Translations under genes and position numbers: made by a program
Part shown: positions 34,801-46,481 of the stretch, one piece after another
Layout of the letters: every line of letters starts with the position of its first letter
Numbering within the stretch: position 1 is the first letter of the stretch
Notes under the pieces: model-generated
What the model was told of the DNA's origin: nothing
The model's input: only the letters and a program-made list of their open reading frames with translations
The model's database searches: none
Assembly: GCA_015680685.1 (NCBI GenBank)
Contig: MNCI01016169.1
Span: 1 to 61,467 of the forward strand
Direction: 5' to 3'
Source: Gnetum montanum
Taxonomy: Eukaryota > Streptophyta > Gnetopsida > Gnetales > Gnetaceae
Length of the DNA stretch: 61,467 nt

Positions 34801-34879
34801 CGAATAACAACTCGTCCTCGAGTTAGAAAAAATGAGAACGATTTCAATTGGTTACACAGTGGATAGGTATGGGACTATT

Positions 34880-37702
34880 TGACTAACTAAGAATTACTCA
34901 TGTCATAGTGTGGAATTGAACAAAAAAAAAATTGGGACACATACACAGAATTGACAAAAGAAAACATTTATTGGGCTCATGTGGTTCTTGGTGGCAGTGG
35001 TTCCTCCATGGGTCTTTTCCCCTTATCTTGTACTCCAGGTTTTAGAAATTGATGTTTTTGCAGGAGTGCCTAGAGCTTTTCTTCTTCAGTTCGAGGATCC
35101 TATGCCGTTCATGCTAATGCTCCAATGTTTGATGGAGTCAGCACCTCCCATGGACACGATAGTTGTAGAAACATCTAGTTGGCCTTGACATACCAAGCTA
35201 CAAATAGCCATCGTTCCTCTTCATAGGATCCAGCTTTATCCTTGTATTCTTGGTAGTCCATGAGTCGTCAAGCCAAATCCACTGTGACATCCTTTTGTCC
35301 TTGGTAGCTAGCCTTGACCACCTCTAGTTCAAAATTTTCCACTTCTAACTTCTACAGTGTCTTCTTGTGCTCAACAAATTCTATTTCATACTTTGCGTAG
35401 GTGGTTGCTACCTACTTTTCCAATTTTATTTTTGGACGTCTTGCTATCAACATGGGCAAGTTAGCATACTGCAAGTTTGCTAACTCCATGTACTCCATAA
35501 GGTCTTATATTTGCAGGTCCCGACTTTTCAGTTCAGCTTGGTGGATGAAGGCATAAGTATCCAGTATGGTCTACCAGTTAGTGTTTTGAGCATTGAGAGT
35601 GTTAATATGTTCTTTGGCCATATGGATTTCTTTTTCTATTACCTGTACATCCCCACCTGATCTCTGAAGTGCTCTTTGAGCTTCTCATGTCGCTTGGCCT
35701 CGTTCTACCATGCACTTATTTCAATTGCTGTCTTTTGATAGATCATGCATACCTCCGCCATTGAGAGGGTTCTATTTTCTCTGGCCAAGCAATTCATATC
35801 CTGGTTGATCCTTATTAATTATTTTTGCAATTGCTAAAAATTTTCCTCGAAAAAATTCTTTTGTTTTTCCACTGTAGTCAATGGGAGATTGTCAGCAACA
35901 AGCTATTTATTTTTCTCTTGTAAGGCCTTGAGTGCTTTGGCATGTGCATATGTTTAAGCTTGTGCTTTGGAAGCATCCCAATTGGCCTTCTCTTTTTCTT
36001 TTGACACTCTTTTATTTTCTACTAGCAATTTATTCTATTTCTTTGTTCAAAAGGACTCTAGCTAGTCTGCAAGGATGAATTGGGATGGATCTCCTTATGT
36101 AGCTTGTAGGGTGACAAGCCTTTCTTAGAGTCTTTTTAACTCCTCCTCTGCATGCTTGACCTTGACCTCTACCATGACCAGCTTCCCTTTTGTGGAGATG
36201 AGGTCTGACTGAGTTACTGTGACATCTTGAGGGATGTCAAACAGGGATGTCATCACTAGTCCTATTTGTAGCAATCAATCTAGAACATCCTCATGATCCG
36301 CAAGAATCATCGAGGGACTAGCCAAAGTTTGATCATCGCATGCTCCTGTAAAATCTACTAGTGGCACAATAGGAACATTGAATGATTCTTTTATGTGGTC
36401 TGTGACCACTTTTGCGGCTCCCACTGCATTTTGGTGCTACATGACCACTATTGTGGCACCTTCACCAGTTTCTGATTACACCTGAGAAGATGTAGTGTTC
36501 CCAGAGATTTCTTGTGACCAGTGTGATTCCTCTCCTCTTGTTTAGATAGATACCTTACCTTGTGCGTGATCAATTGAGACCATGGATTGTACGACATCAT
36601 CAATGGCCCTGACGAGATTGGCCTCATTACGACTTCCCCAATTGACCATTTCAGCAATGGTCCTGAGATGACTCATCAACAGTTGATAATCCTGCAATGG
36701 TGGTGGTGGCTGGTCTTGCTAGCCTATAATTTATGTGTTGGATCTTACTTCTTGTTCTTGCTCAGGCTCTAATGTCTCACCAAAACTTTTCCTTGGGGCT
36801 AGTGGCTTTAATAATTTAGTGAATGAAGCATTTTAGGCTTTTTTGGGGATGTCATTGGTGTACCCCAGAATTTCAGCATGTCGGCACAGCTTCCTGATGA
36901 GACAAGGGAGGGGCAATACGAACTTCCCCATCTTACATTCTTTAAACCACCTCAAAATTTCTATAAGATATAGATGGGGTAGGTTAGCATTAACCTTTCC
37001 CATCAAGATGGCACTTTCTCTAGCTGTAGATGTGGAAATTCTATTTAAAACTTTTGTTGGGAAAATGTGATATGTGCCGATTTTGAAGTAGATTCTCTCT
37101 TCAAGTGTCAACTCTCCATATGCTTTGTCTTCCTTGCCATACACCCTTTTCAACCATATCTTCCACACATCATAATCAAAATAAGTGGATAAGTGAGTAA
37201 CTTTTGGCCCTATATTTGGAAGATTTAGAACTTCTAAAATGGCTTTGGTAGAGAAATCAATAGAAACACCACCAGTATCAATGGTGGTGCCTTCTTCTTT
37301 ATTATGCCAAAATTGGTACATCTCTCTCAAGAACCAATCACCACTTTCAGAGAGAATAGGCCATAGTGGGGACTCTTTAAGCTGGTCCCTAACTGCTTTG
37401 AGAGAAAGCTCAGTGAAAGGTCCAAAGTTAAGTTCCAGAATCATAGCTGCTGACATGGACCTTTCATGAATTTCTTGAACACATTCTAGAGATAGCATGA
37501 GATGTTTTCCTTGTTCAGGTGCTCTGCCATCTCCTCCTTCGGCATGTCCTGATTGCATAGTAACAGGAGGTTCCTAATGGATGCTGAATGATTGTGCCTC
37601 TTATTTTGTACGTTCCTCAAGAGACGCCTAGTCTCTACCTCTCCTCGGCCATTTGGATGCACCCTGAGAGAGTCCTCCTTGTTATTCTCTTTTAGGGACC
37701 AT
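34880..37702 (-). pseudogene. ORF2 of element D (plant-retroelement domain plus coiled coil)
   Basis: Starts MVPKRE at 37702 (homologous to MAPKRG in C) and has a stop-ridden N-terminal 45 codons, then an intact frame of 241 aa (37558-36833), the best-kept coding stretch of the lineage here. It shows LNFGPFTELSLKAVRDQL, WPILSESGDWFLREMYQFW, VSIDFSTKAILEVLNLPNIG, VYGKEDKAYGELTLEERIYF, GTYHIFPTKVLNR, TARESAILMGKVNAN. The block I-x-F-x-PT-x-V-x-R...T-x-RE-x-A-x-L-M recalls the domain annotated in plant genomes as putative plant transposon protein (Athila-type extra ORF), by memory only. Downstream, broken frames give a long Lys/Glu/Gln-rich heptad-like region to about 34900, probably a coiled coil. 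Function unknown; not RT, integrase or an obvious envelope. Confidence 0.65.
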
Positions 37703-38197
37703 CTACAATCACATGGAACAATTATTAGTAAGGCTATTTACAAAATTTGATTCATACCTTACTCCTTACCTTAATAAATTCATTTCTTGTTTAGTGTGAT
37801 TCAAAGTTAGAAATTTTTACAAAAGTTCCCCCAAAAGTTTTGATATTGGGCCCCATTTTGATTAGGTGATTCCAAAAAATAATTTCATTGTCTAGATCAA
37901 GAGATAAAATTAATTTGGCAACCATTTCTATCAATTTTAAAGTTACTTACCCTTATGATATCCTTCGGGCAACAATGAATTTTGGAAAAACTATGTGCAA
38001 ATTGGAATGTACCCTTCCCCCACGACTAAGTTAAACACTTTGGGTTTAAGCAGGTTCAATTGGGATGAGAATTGGAGCATTAATGAGCAAGTTATGGATG
38101 TTTGAATGGTGGGTGCGCAAGCTTGACAATTCACGAAAGAAAATTTCAACAACTCCCCTCACATGAATAGTGAAGAATAATGTTGATGTGCATCAGA

Positions 38198-38217
38198 GGG
38201 GGGGGGGGGGGGGGGGN
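38198..38217. repeat. G homopolymer (19 G) ending in N
   Basis: Nineteen G then N, just downstream (minus strand) of the TATA box of the internal module of D. C has no such run at the equivalent place, so it may be a sequencing or assembly artefact. Confidence 0.8.
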
Positions 38218-38224
38218 TATATAG

Positions 38225-38285
38225 TATTTATAGATGTGATATCATGTACCTGATAGTGGGGACCCAATATCGGGTACTCAATATT
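38225..38285 (-). promoter_or_regulatory. Internal promoter-like module of element D
   Basis: Minus strand: four contiguous 14-mers starting AATATTG, GATATTG, ACTATCA, GATATCA (38285-38230), running straight into TATAAATAC (TATA box 38232-38225). This copies the layout of the LTR U3 region, but lies between gag and ORF2. The TATA box is 530 bp before the ORF2 ATG. No LTR border or target duplication is seen around it. Confidence 0.55.
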
Positions 38286-38289
38286 GCGG

Positions 38290-39640
38290 CCCTTCTGAAA
38301 TAGGGTAGTTGGAAAAATTGATAAATTTTCGAATTTCGAAGGCAAAAAATGAAGGATTTAAGGTTGCGTTGAAAGATCTAGGGTAACTTTTAAAGATCTA
38401 GGATGAGGAAAAAGGACATGTAGTGGTGCATAGGAACATTTGAATTAGAATGATGATAAAGGAAAGAATAACGTTAGTAATGCAATATGCGAAGGGTATA
38501 AAATGATGCGATGATGATGTGCAATGAGTGCAAATTACAAAAGTTACGCAAGTGGGTCCTCCCCAAAGTAGGTTCCTACCTATCATGCCCTTATGTAACC
38601 ACACCTGAAAATGTTTGTAGGCACTAAAATGGTTAAATGTAATCCCCACCAGTTCCACAAAACACACACATGTAGATACCACCATGATGAGGTATGAGTT
38701 CAATTCTACACAAGACACAAGTCATAAATACATGAACAACAAGATGAGGCGAATTGTAGAAGGGATTGCAGAGATTGAGACATAAGGTAATTGACCCAGG
38801 GCACAATGAATCCTAAGTGTAGGGCATGATTAATGTGTCATTAGCCTATCACTCCAAAATCAAGACCAAGTCCATTCCTCTGATTAATGACATCGCATTG
38901 TTTTATCCATTGATGGACAACTAGAAGAGCACCATGATAGCAACGCAAATGATCACTTGGCATTTTGCCCAAGGGAGGAGTGATTTATAATTTCTTTGTG
39001 ACACACATTTTTTTCTTAATCTTTCTTTGTGTTTTTCTTTGTTTTCTTCTTTTTCTTTTTCAAGCCACTTTGGCATTGTGTTCTTTTCAATAATGAACTA
39101 GAGAAGTCACCAACCTTCAAGCATGGATGCATGTCTTTCCAGTGGGATCCCCTAGAATAGCATTGAGTTTCTTTATTGAGTGCCTTTATTGCTCTTACTC
39201 CCATTTTTATTAGATCTATAAGGATCTTAGTACAACTAGGTTGCATGATAACTCCTAAAATTGTCACCAAAGAGAATCCACAAGTTCCCTTGATGTCACA
39301 CCCTAGCCATTCCTTCTTAGTCTATCATTTTTTTGCTCTGGGCATAATGAGCACAAAAGTACTTTTAAGTTTTCATGATGATAGGAATATCATCGTACCT
39401 AGAGTAGAACCTCTTATTAATAGAATGGTTGGGTGGATGTGGTGGGTTCACTATCCAAATAATTAGTCACTTGAGACTTGATAGCATAGAACAACACTTC
39501 AACCAACAAGTCACATGAGGTTTTATTCATAGATGAGATTACCATGAAAAAGATAAAACAAAAAATTAAAAGATAAAAAACTAAAAAAACAAAAACTGTA
39601 AAATTGAAGAAAAGGAAAAACATTTATTAATTCTACATGT
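38290..39640 (-). other. Post-gag conserved non-coding block of element D
   Basis: Homologous to C and A in several pieces (38540-38800 and 39320-39440). In the sense direction it opens with a pyrimidine-rich tract (39620-39540). An open frame of 106 aa (38718-38398) overlaps the best conserved piece but is not kept in C. Confidence 0.5.
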
Positions 39641-39779
39641 TAGAATGGGGGATATCCCCCATAATTAAACTTTTGATCATGGCAAGAATTAATAAATGGA
39701 AGGTTTGGATCCATGCATTTTGGAAATGTTGGAACCCAGTCATATCCAAACCATTGGGTGTCTTTTGATGTGGTGATTG

Positions 39780-41700
39780 GAATCTACCTAAATTGGGGTT
39801 CATACACTTGATTAAAGTTGACATAGTGGGGCAAGTTATAAGATGTGGTTAATTGATAAGGAGTTGACCCACCATGGCACTTATGACCGTAAGATGGTAT
39901 GTAAGGATTAACATGTCTCCCAATGTAGTTATATTCATTGGGCCACATGGTAGTTGGAGTATTGATTGGTGGCCTTGATAAGGTAATAAGAGGCATTGTG
40001 TTTGAGGAGGTAGATGCATCACAACATTGAACTTATGCTGGGTTGAAGGATGTAGTGGTTTCAGAAGCATGTTGTCTCTTTCTTTGGTCATGCCTAAAGA
40101 AAGGATTCTTTTGATGTTGTGGAGGACCTCCACTGCTATTGATCATAGTAGCACAAGTAATGTTTGTGGGTTGGTGCTGTGGTGCAAAACCTTCTGGCAC
40201 AACTAGTGGCAATATAGAAGGAGTTGAAGGGTGAGAATATTGAGGGCGAGGAGAAGTTCAAGGAACATGAGGTGGTGATCTTGTGGGAGAGGACATGGGT
40301 TGATAGTATTTAGAAGAATGATAATGACGTGGTGAGATAGAGGATGTTGACCCAGTTGGGGAAATAGGATGTTGAACCTGATAGGTGCTTGGGTTTGAAT
40401 GGTATGAAGGGTCACGACTAGGATTTTTTCCATTGTGATTAAACATGGTATTTTTGTACAAACTCTAGATGTAACATTCCTTCCCAATGCTCATGTAAAT
40501 GTGACAATATTGGGCATTGACCTTTGGGATGATCGTACAAGAAAATGTTACATTGATACGTATGATTAGCAGTTAAGTCCTTATCCTTATCCTCTTCAAC
40601 CTTTCTTTTTGATTGTCTAGTGGTGTTCTATCTTGTTTCTTCATTTGTCATGATTCTACCTCTAATAGTGTTGGCATATTCTCCACATTTTTCATGTACC
40701 CATTCTATCATCTTATTAATTTTTGCCTTAATTTCATCTAGTGATTATTGTATTGGCAAAGATGATTTCACCTCCTTAAGGTGAGTTGATTTCTCCTCTT
40801 CATGATCATGGACCTTTGCTAATTCTAGATTTTGGTCTCATTGAGAGCTTTCAACATTCTTCCATTTAGCCATTTCTCCTTTTTCGTTTTCTACCCTAAG
40901 CTCTTGAAATTTGTGGGTTTGTAGCTTGTATAGTTGACCTTGGACATACATCCCTAGGGTTTCCCTTGTTTCATTGCAGAGCCCATCCATGACATGGTAC
41001 ATTATCCTTTTCTCAAAGAATCCATGGCTTGGGTAATTGTTTAACAATGAATAGTATCTTTCTAATGCCATGTCCAAAGGTTCATGTTGCACTTATTTCT
41101 ACTCTTGGATTTGTTTTCTCAAGGCTGACACTCTTGTATGGGTTTGATATCTTTCATTGAAGAGTTCTACCATTATTGGCCAACATCAAATTGATTTTGG
41201 TCTTAAGGACCTATACCATACTTTTGCTTGGTCAATGAGTGTCGTAGGAAAGAGCTTAAGTTTTTGCCACCCATTATCAATATTGTTCCATACACAGGCA
41301 TCATGAAAGGCTTGTAAATGATGTTGCAGATCTAAATCATAGCCTCTTGAAAACTTAGGGAAGTTGTTTAAATCAAGCCTGGGTAGACAACTTTCCTTAT
41401 GATGCCTACGGGATATTCAAACAATCTCTTGTATATGCATTAGACTTTTTGTGGCCAACAGGGGTTCATCGTCACTAGGTAGGTTATGAGTTCATGAGTT
41501 GGGATGATGTTGTCTTTCGTTATGTACATAGGAGACCCCTACATAAGATTGAGTACTCCAAACTTCGTCTTCATCATCATATAATTTGTTGGTTCTCCAA
41601 TGAATTACCTTACTAGTTGTTGAGTTATCATAGTCTTCTGAGAGAGACATTCTTGTAAATTTGTATGTGACTTATTTGCAATTACTTTCTTTCTAAAAGG
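39780..41700 (-). pseudogene. gag of element D (degenerate)
   Basis: Minus-strand frames: EPLDMALERYYSLLNNYPSH and FEKRIMYHVMDGLCNETRET at 41092-40838 (84 aa open), followed by a helical region, then a knuckle with one Cys changed (C-NI-F-LYD-H-PKGQ-C, 40552-40514), then a Pro/Ser/His-rich tail. The upstream core (FPTTL..QAKVWYR-like) is at 41300-41180. No clear protease was found after it. Confidence 0.65.
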
Positions 41701-41764
41701 CATATCATCAAGGCTTCATTACAGTGATCTTGGATGATGTAACTAATCTAAATAACTAGCACCA

Positions 41765-41782
41765 TCCCTGGCAATGGTGTCA
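41765..41782 (-). other. Primer binding site (tRNA-Asp type) of element D
   Basis: Minus strand TGACACCATTGCCAGGGA, one base inside the 5' LTR; four G-to-A differences from TGGCGCCGTTGCCGGGGA. Confidence 0.75.
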
Positions 41783-41783
41783 A

Positions 41784-42644
41784 TGATGAGTGGCTAGGTA
41801 CCCCTACACTCAACCATACGAATACGGGTGTTCATGCACAATCCAGTCAAACTCTGCAAATAGACTAGTTGTGGTATCTAGATAGTTATACGTTGATTAC
41901 AGTTTGTTGTCTTCCCATATGGACTAGTATTTACTTCGTCACATATGGTTTAGTCCAAAGTGAGGTGTATGATGTGATCCTAAACTAGTGCTGCTCCTAG
42001 AGACAATGGAAAATAATCTTGTTGTAAGCTAATAGACAATGAGAAGGAAAATCTAAACTAGCCTAAGTGTGATGAGCATCCATCCTTAATCATCCATGTG
42101 CATCTTGAACCTCGTGTACTACTTCTGGGATTACCAAGCGCATATTACTTGAGTGCTCCTAGATATGCTACGAGGTTACCAAGTAGTTACACTTAAATGT
42201 TTGTGATTAAGTTGTACTCATTCTGTATTTAACAATAGGAATAGTAAATGATGATAAAGAAATATTAATTAAGAAAACAATAAATAACAATAACAATTAA
42301 ACAATTAAAACTAAGTGAATGTTGTAATGATGGATTAATCTCGATCTTTATTGCTGATCATCTGTGTGTCCAAGTATGTCACACTCGAATAAAGGTTTCG
42401 TACAATTACAATCATCACACTACAGGCATGCACTAGGGAAAGAATTGAAATGAATTGAAAACTAACAAAAATATCCTACTCTAATACTCACTAACTCTCC
42501 CTTTTCTTGTGCACCTAAATGTGGTATTTATAGGCTTACAAAAAAACCATGATATCGTGTATTCGATATCACTATCCAGGCTATGATATCGCATACTTGA
42601 TATCGAGGATCCGATATTGGGGCCTAGCAAAACACAATTGATCA
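41784..42644 (-). repeat. 5' LTR of element D
   Basis: 861 bp, minus strand TGATCAATT...GCCACTCATCA. GATATC units at 42550-42606, TATA box TATAAATA at 42532-42525. It pairs with 33941-34786. Confidence 0.85.
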
Positions 42645-43547
42645 ATCTTATACTTGCCAAGTAGTTCCACATCATCTTGAGCCTTCTAATTTCAATAAAT
42701 GACAATAAATACTTCCCATATCGTTCACACTATTCATTCCAATGACATAACACAATTTCCTATCTGATTCATTCCATCAACACCTTATACACTTTCATAG
42801 CCCAAGATTCCTTCATCATAGACTTTCAATGCTAATTTTTTATAACTGAAGCATCATCTCCATTTTAGGACCCTTTCAACATGATGTATATCTTACAACC
42901 ATATGATGGGACTCAATTTTTCCCTAAAAAACTATAAGAAAAGTTGATTTCTTTTAAGGTGACATCATAGTTACGATATCATAGTTATGATGTCATATTT
43001 ACAATATTGCACTCATAAAAACCATATATAACATGGGTGAGTTAGAAAAAAAATTCCACTTTTGATTTTCATAAAAGAAGAGTTGTTATTAATTTTTCTT
43101 TATCACTTAGTGCTTTGGAACCCTATCTTCTAGTGCTCATAACCTGCACATTCTTGCTCTAATTTTCATGATTTTCAAATTTACATGATCCTGGAATGAT
43201 CATCTTAGTTGTGGAGGGGTGTTAGTAAGGAAAATTTGAGTTGATTTTTTGAAAATTACTAATGACTAGAAGGTATTATAAGGGTAAGTTTAAGGGGACA
43301 TATCAAGAATTTATTTAAAGTAAATCACTTATGTTAAGCCAAAACAACTTTAAGATGACTCCTAATTGATCATACCACTCATTTTATGCCATAGAAATGT
43401 ACTAATGGGGTTATTCTTGAAACATTTTCTAACTCTACAATCATAATGAACTAAGAACTTAATATAACTAAGGGTATGAGTAAGGTACCAAATTATTATC
43501 CATTTATGAGAATACTCTAGTAATTTCAATCCCTTAATTGATTACAG
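42645..43547 (+). other. Post-gag block of element C (second part), upstream of ORF2
   Basis: Resumes C after D. It holds the internal promoter-like module (42961-43030), a CTTAGTTGTGGAGGGGTG segment near 43208 matching D (CTTAGTCGTGGGGGAAGGGT, minus strand near 38020), and ends GATTACAG directly before the ORF2 ATG. No protein frame. Confidence 0.5.
42961..43031 (+). promoter_or_regulatory. Internal promoter-like module of element C
   Basis: Four contiguous 14-mers: GACATCATAGTTAC, GATATCATAGTTAT, GATGTCATATTTAC, AATATTGCACTCAT (42961-43016), then AAAAACCATATATAAC (TATA-like). The ORF2 ATG is 524-534 bp downstream, as in D (530 bp). The layout repeats that of the LTR U3. Confidence 0.55.
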
Positions 43548-46260
43548 ATGGCCCCAAAAAGAGGAGCACAAGGAGAACTCCCATGAACAACAAGTAAAAG
43601 ACCATGAGGTAGAAGAGGAAAACTAAGTAAGGAAAACTTGCAAGTAGAACAAGGAGAGTAGGAGGCACAATTCTTCAATATTCATCAACAAACTTCTACC
43701 ATAGAGAAATTGGGTCAAGTAGAAGCAGACATTCCATAAGTGTCCATCCAGGGACAGTAACTCACACTATCATCTAAATGCCTTCAAGCCATTTAGGAAA
43801 AATCCATCATGTCGACAGTAATTGTGGAACTTATCTTTGGTTCATTTTTGGAATTTTCTCCAGAAGGTGTTACGACCCAACTTCAGTCATCTCCTTTGTG
43901 GCCTACTTTGACAAAAAATGGGGAGTGGTATTTAGGAAAAACACTCCAAATTTGGCAGAAGCAAGAAGCAAATGCTAAAGTAAAAATTAAATGGATCTTA
44001 GTGTCTTACTCAATTAAGGAAATTGTAGAGGTACTGAATGTGCCCAATGAAGGAGCAAAGGTAGCATAGATATCAACAAGATCTGACATAGACACTAGGA
44101 AGTTGTGATTGTAGTGGGTGTATGGCAAGGACAACAAAGGTTATCATGAACTAACTATAGAAGAAAATATCTATTTTAAAATTGGTACCTATTACTTATT
44201 TTCTACTAAGAGATTGAATTGAATCTATACATACATGACTAGAGGTAGCAGAATATTAATGGGAAAGTTCAATGCAAACATTGCTCACCTCTACTTCACA
44301 AAAATCCAAGGGAGATTCAAGGAGAAGAAGGTAGGGGAGTTAACACTTCAATTTCCTTGCCTTATTTGAAAGTTATGCAAATGAGCTAGCATCCTAGGGT
44401 ATACAAATGATGTATTAAGGAAGGCACAAAATGCTTCGTGTGCCTATATGCTCAAGTTAGTGCCTCCCAAAAAGGACCAAATAGAAGAACAACTAAGCAC
44501 TAAGGAGACTACCCAAACCACCGGACAACAACAACAACAACCACAAATTCCACCACCATCACCACAAGATTATAGGCCTTCAATGAGTCATCTATAGTAA
44601 ATTGTAGAAACCATTAGTTGGGAAAGAAGGGAAGAGGCCAATTTATTCAAAGTAATTGATGATGTAGTTAGGCCAACCATCTCAACAAATCCTACTAGTA
44701 GACAAATATCATTACAATTAGTAGGAGAGGCCTAGTGGTCACAATAGATTTTCAAGAATGTTGCATCATTTTGAGTGGTGCTTGAATTTGGAGAAGGAGC
44801 CACAGTTGTGGTTATGTAACACCATGATGCAGTGAGAGTCATAGAAGTGATCACGAATCACATTAAAGAACCTTTCAATGTACTTGTTGTGCCGCTAGTT
44901 AATATTTCTAGAACTAAAGATGCTCAAATATTAGTTTATACCTATATGACTCTTGCAAAACGTGAAGATGTGTTAGATAGATTGTTGCAAATAGGGTAGG
45001 TTATTAAAAATCTCTTTGACATTCCTAATGATGTCACTAAAACATAGTTTGAATTGATCACCATAAAAAAAAATTGATCATGATTGAAACTAGGGTAGAG
45101 CATGCTAAGAATGAGCTTCATAGATTGTAAGAAAAGCTCATAGCCTTAATAGTAGAAAGAAGGAATCCAATTTAGTTCATTACGCTAGAACAGCTAGCAT
45201 AATTTAGAACTGAGTAGATTAGTTACCTCATTAAGAACAATAAAGAGATGAAGAATGAAAAAGAAATAGTAGTATGGGATGCTTCAGCAGCCAAAGCCTA
45301 AACATATGCCCATGCTAAAGCACTTGATGCCTTACAAGAGGAAAATAGACAACTCGCTGCTGATAACATATGGTTGACCACTATTGAAAAATAAAAAAAC
45401 ATTTTGGAAGAAAGCATCCACTAGGTAAGGGAATAGTTGGTGAGGGTCAACTAGGTTATGAGCCATCTCACAAGAGAAAATAGAATCCTCTCCATGGAAG
45501 AGGTACACGCCATCCAATAGAAGTCAGCCATTGAAATTGACACATGGAAGAATGAGGTAAAGAAGCATGAATGACTCAAGGAACACTTTCAAGATTAGAT
45601 GGGAATGTATAAGCAAATCAATGAGAAAGAGATCTAGATGGAGAAGGCTAGCATTAATTTCATGTTAGCATAGAATCTAGAATGGCAACCCATCTTGGAT
45701 AACATGACCCACACCTACAAAGTGGAAGTGAAAAATAAAGACCTATAGATTGAGAACTTAAAAGAATACATGGGGTTAGGATACCTCCTTTATGCTAACT
45801 TAGCCATGTTGATAGTAGGTAGGCCCAAAAGTGAGCTTGAATAATAAGTAGCAGTCACATACACATTATATGAGAAAGAGTTTGCAAACTGCAAAGATTC
45901 TTTACAAAAAATTTAAGTAGCAAACTTAGAGCTAGAAGTAGTTAAGGCTAGCTACTAGGGGTAAAAATATGTAGCAAAGAACCTAGTCAGAAGATTAACA
46001 AATTACCATGAATTAAGAGAGAAGGCTAGAGCTTTTAAAGAAGAAAGAAAACAGTTTGTGGCATGGTATTTCAAAGCTAATCAAATGTTTCCACAACTGT
46101 CATGTTTGTGGAATGTGCAGACTCCATCAAACATTGGTTCATCAAAATGGACAGTTCATGATCCAAGAATGGAAGAGGAGAAATTATAAGTACTCTTGAA
46201 CCACTATCAATTTTAGAAGCCTAATTACAAGGGGAAGTGACCAATGGAAGAGCCACTACC
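43548..46260 (+). pseudogene. ORF2 of element C (same family as ORF2 of D)
   Basis: Starts MAPKRGAQGELP at 43548 and aligns with D over its length: IVELIFGSFLEFSPEG, SPLWPTLTKNGEWYLGKTLQ, YSIKEIVEVLNVPNEGAKV, VYGKDNKGYHELTIEE, YFKIGTYYLFSTKRLN, ILMGKFNANIAHLYF, LGYTNDVLRKAQ. Then come a His/Pro/Gln-rich linker (TGQQQQQPQIPPPSPQDY, near 44520) and a long Lys/Glu/Gln/Leu helical region to about 46200. More stops than D. The longest open piece is 43809-44069 (86 aa). Conservation of this gene in both elements, with pol absent, argues that it mattered for the family. Confidence 0.6.
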
Positions 46261-46470
46261 ACCTAGAACAACATAAGGCTACATATAGCTTCACCAAATT
46301 TTGTTTTTGCATTGTAAAGTTTGTCATGTCATGAATGTGTCATTTTTGTAAAACACCACTATAACACTTAAGAGTCATGTACAAAGTAGTTAGTGTCATG
46401 AAAATTTACCTCCCAATTTTGTAAGGGCCTTTATCCTTATTTTGTAACTCAAGAATGAGTTTTCTATCAG

Positions 46471-46481
46471 TCATGGGAGTA
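46471..46481 (+). other. Polypurine tract of element C
   Basis: TCATGGGAGTA directly before the 3' LTR start TGATAAATCC. Confidence 0.6.

Larger units (their letters stand above)
33941..42644 (-). mobile_element. Element D: gag + ORF2 LTR retrotransposon nested in C
   Basis: 8704 bp on the minus strand: 5' LTR 42644-41784, primer site 41782-41765, gag about 41700-39780, conserved block about 39600-38290, internal promoter-like module 38285-38225, ORF2 37702 to about 34880, polypurine tract 34800-34787, 3' LTR 34786-33941. Perfect TSD ATCTT (33936-33940 and 42645-42649). The two LTRs (846 and 861 bp) look roughly 90% alike by eye, mostly transitions. No RT or integrase. Same layout as C, in the opposite orientation and from an independent insertion. 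Confidence 0.85.

Noticed and set aside
38398-38718. 106-aa minus-strand frame in D, hydrophobic
   Set aside because: Its counterpart in A and C is in different frames with stops; not supported as a gene.
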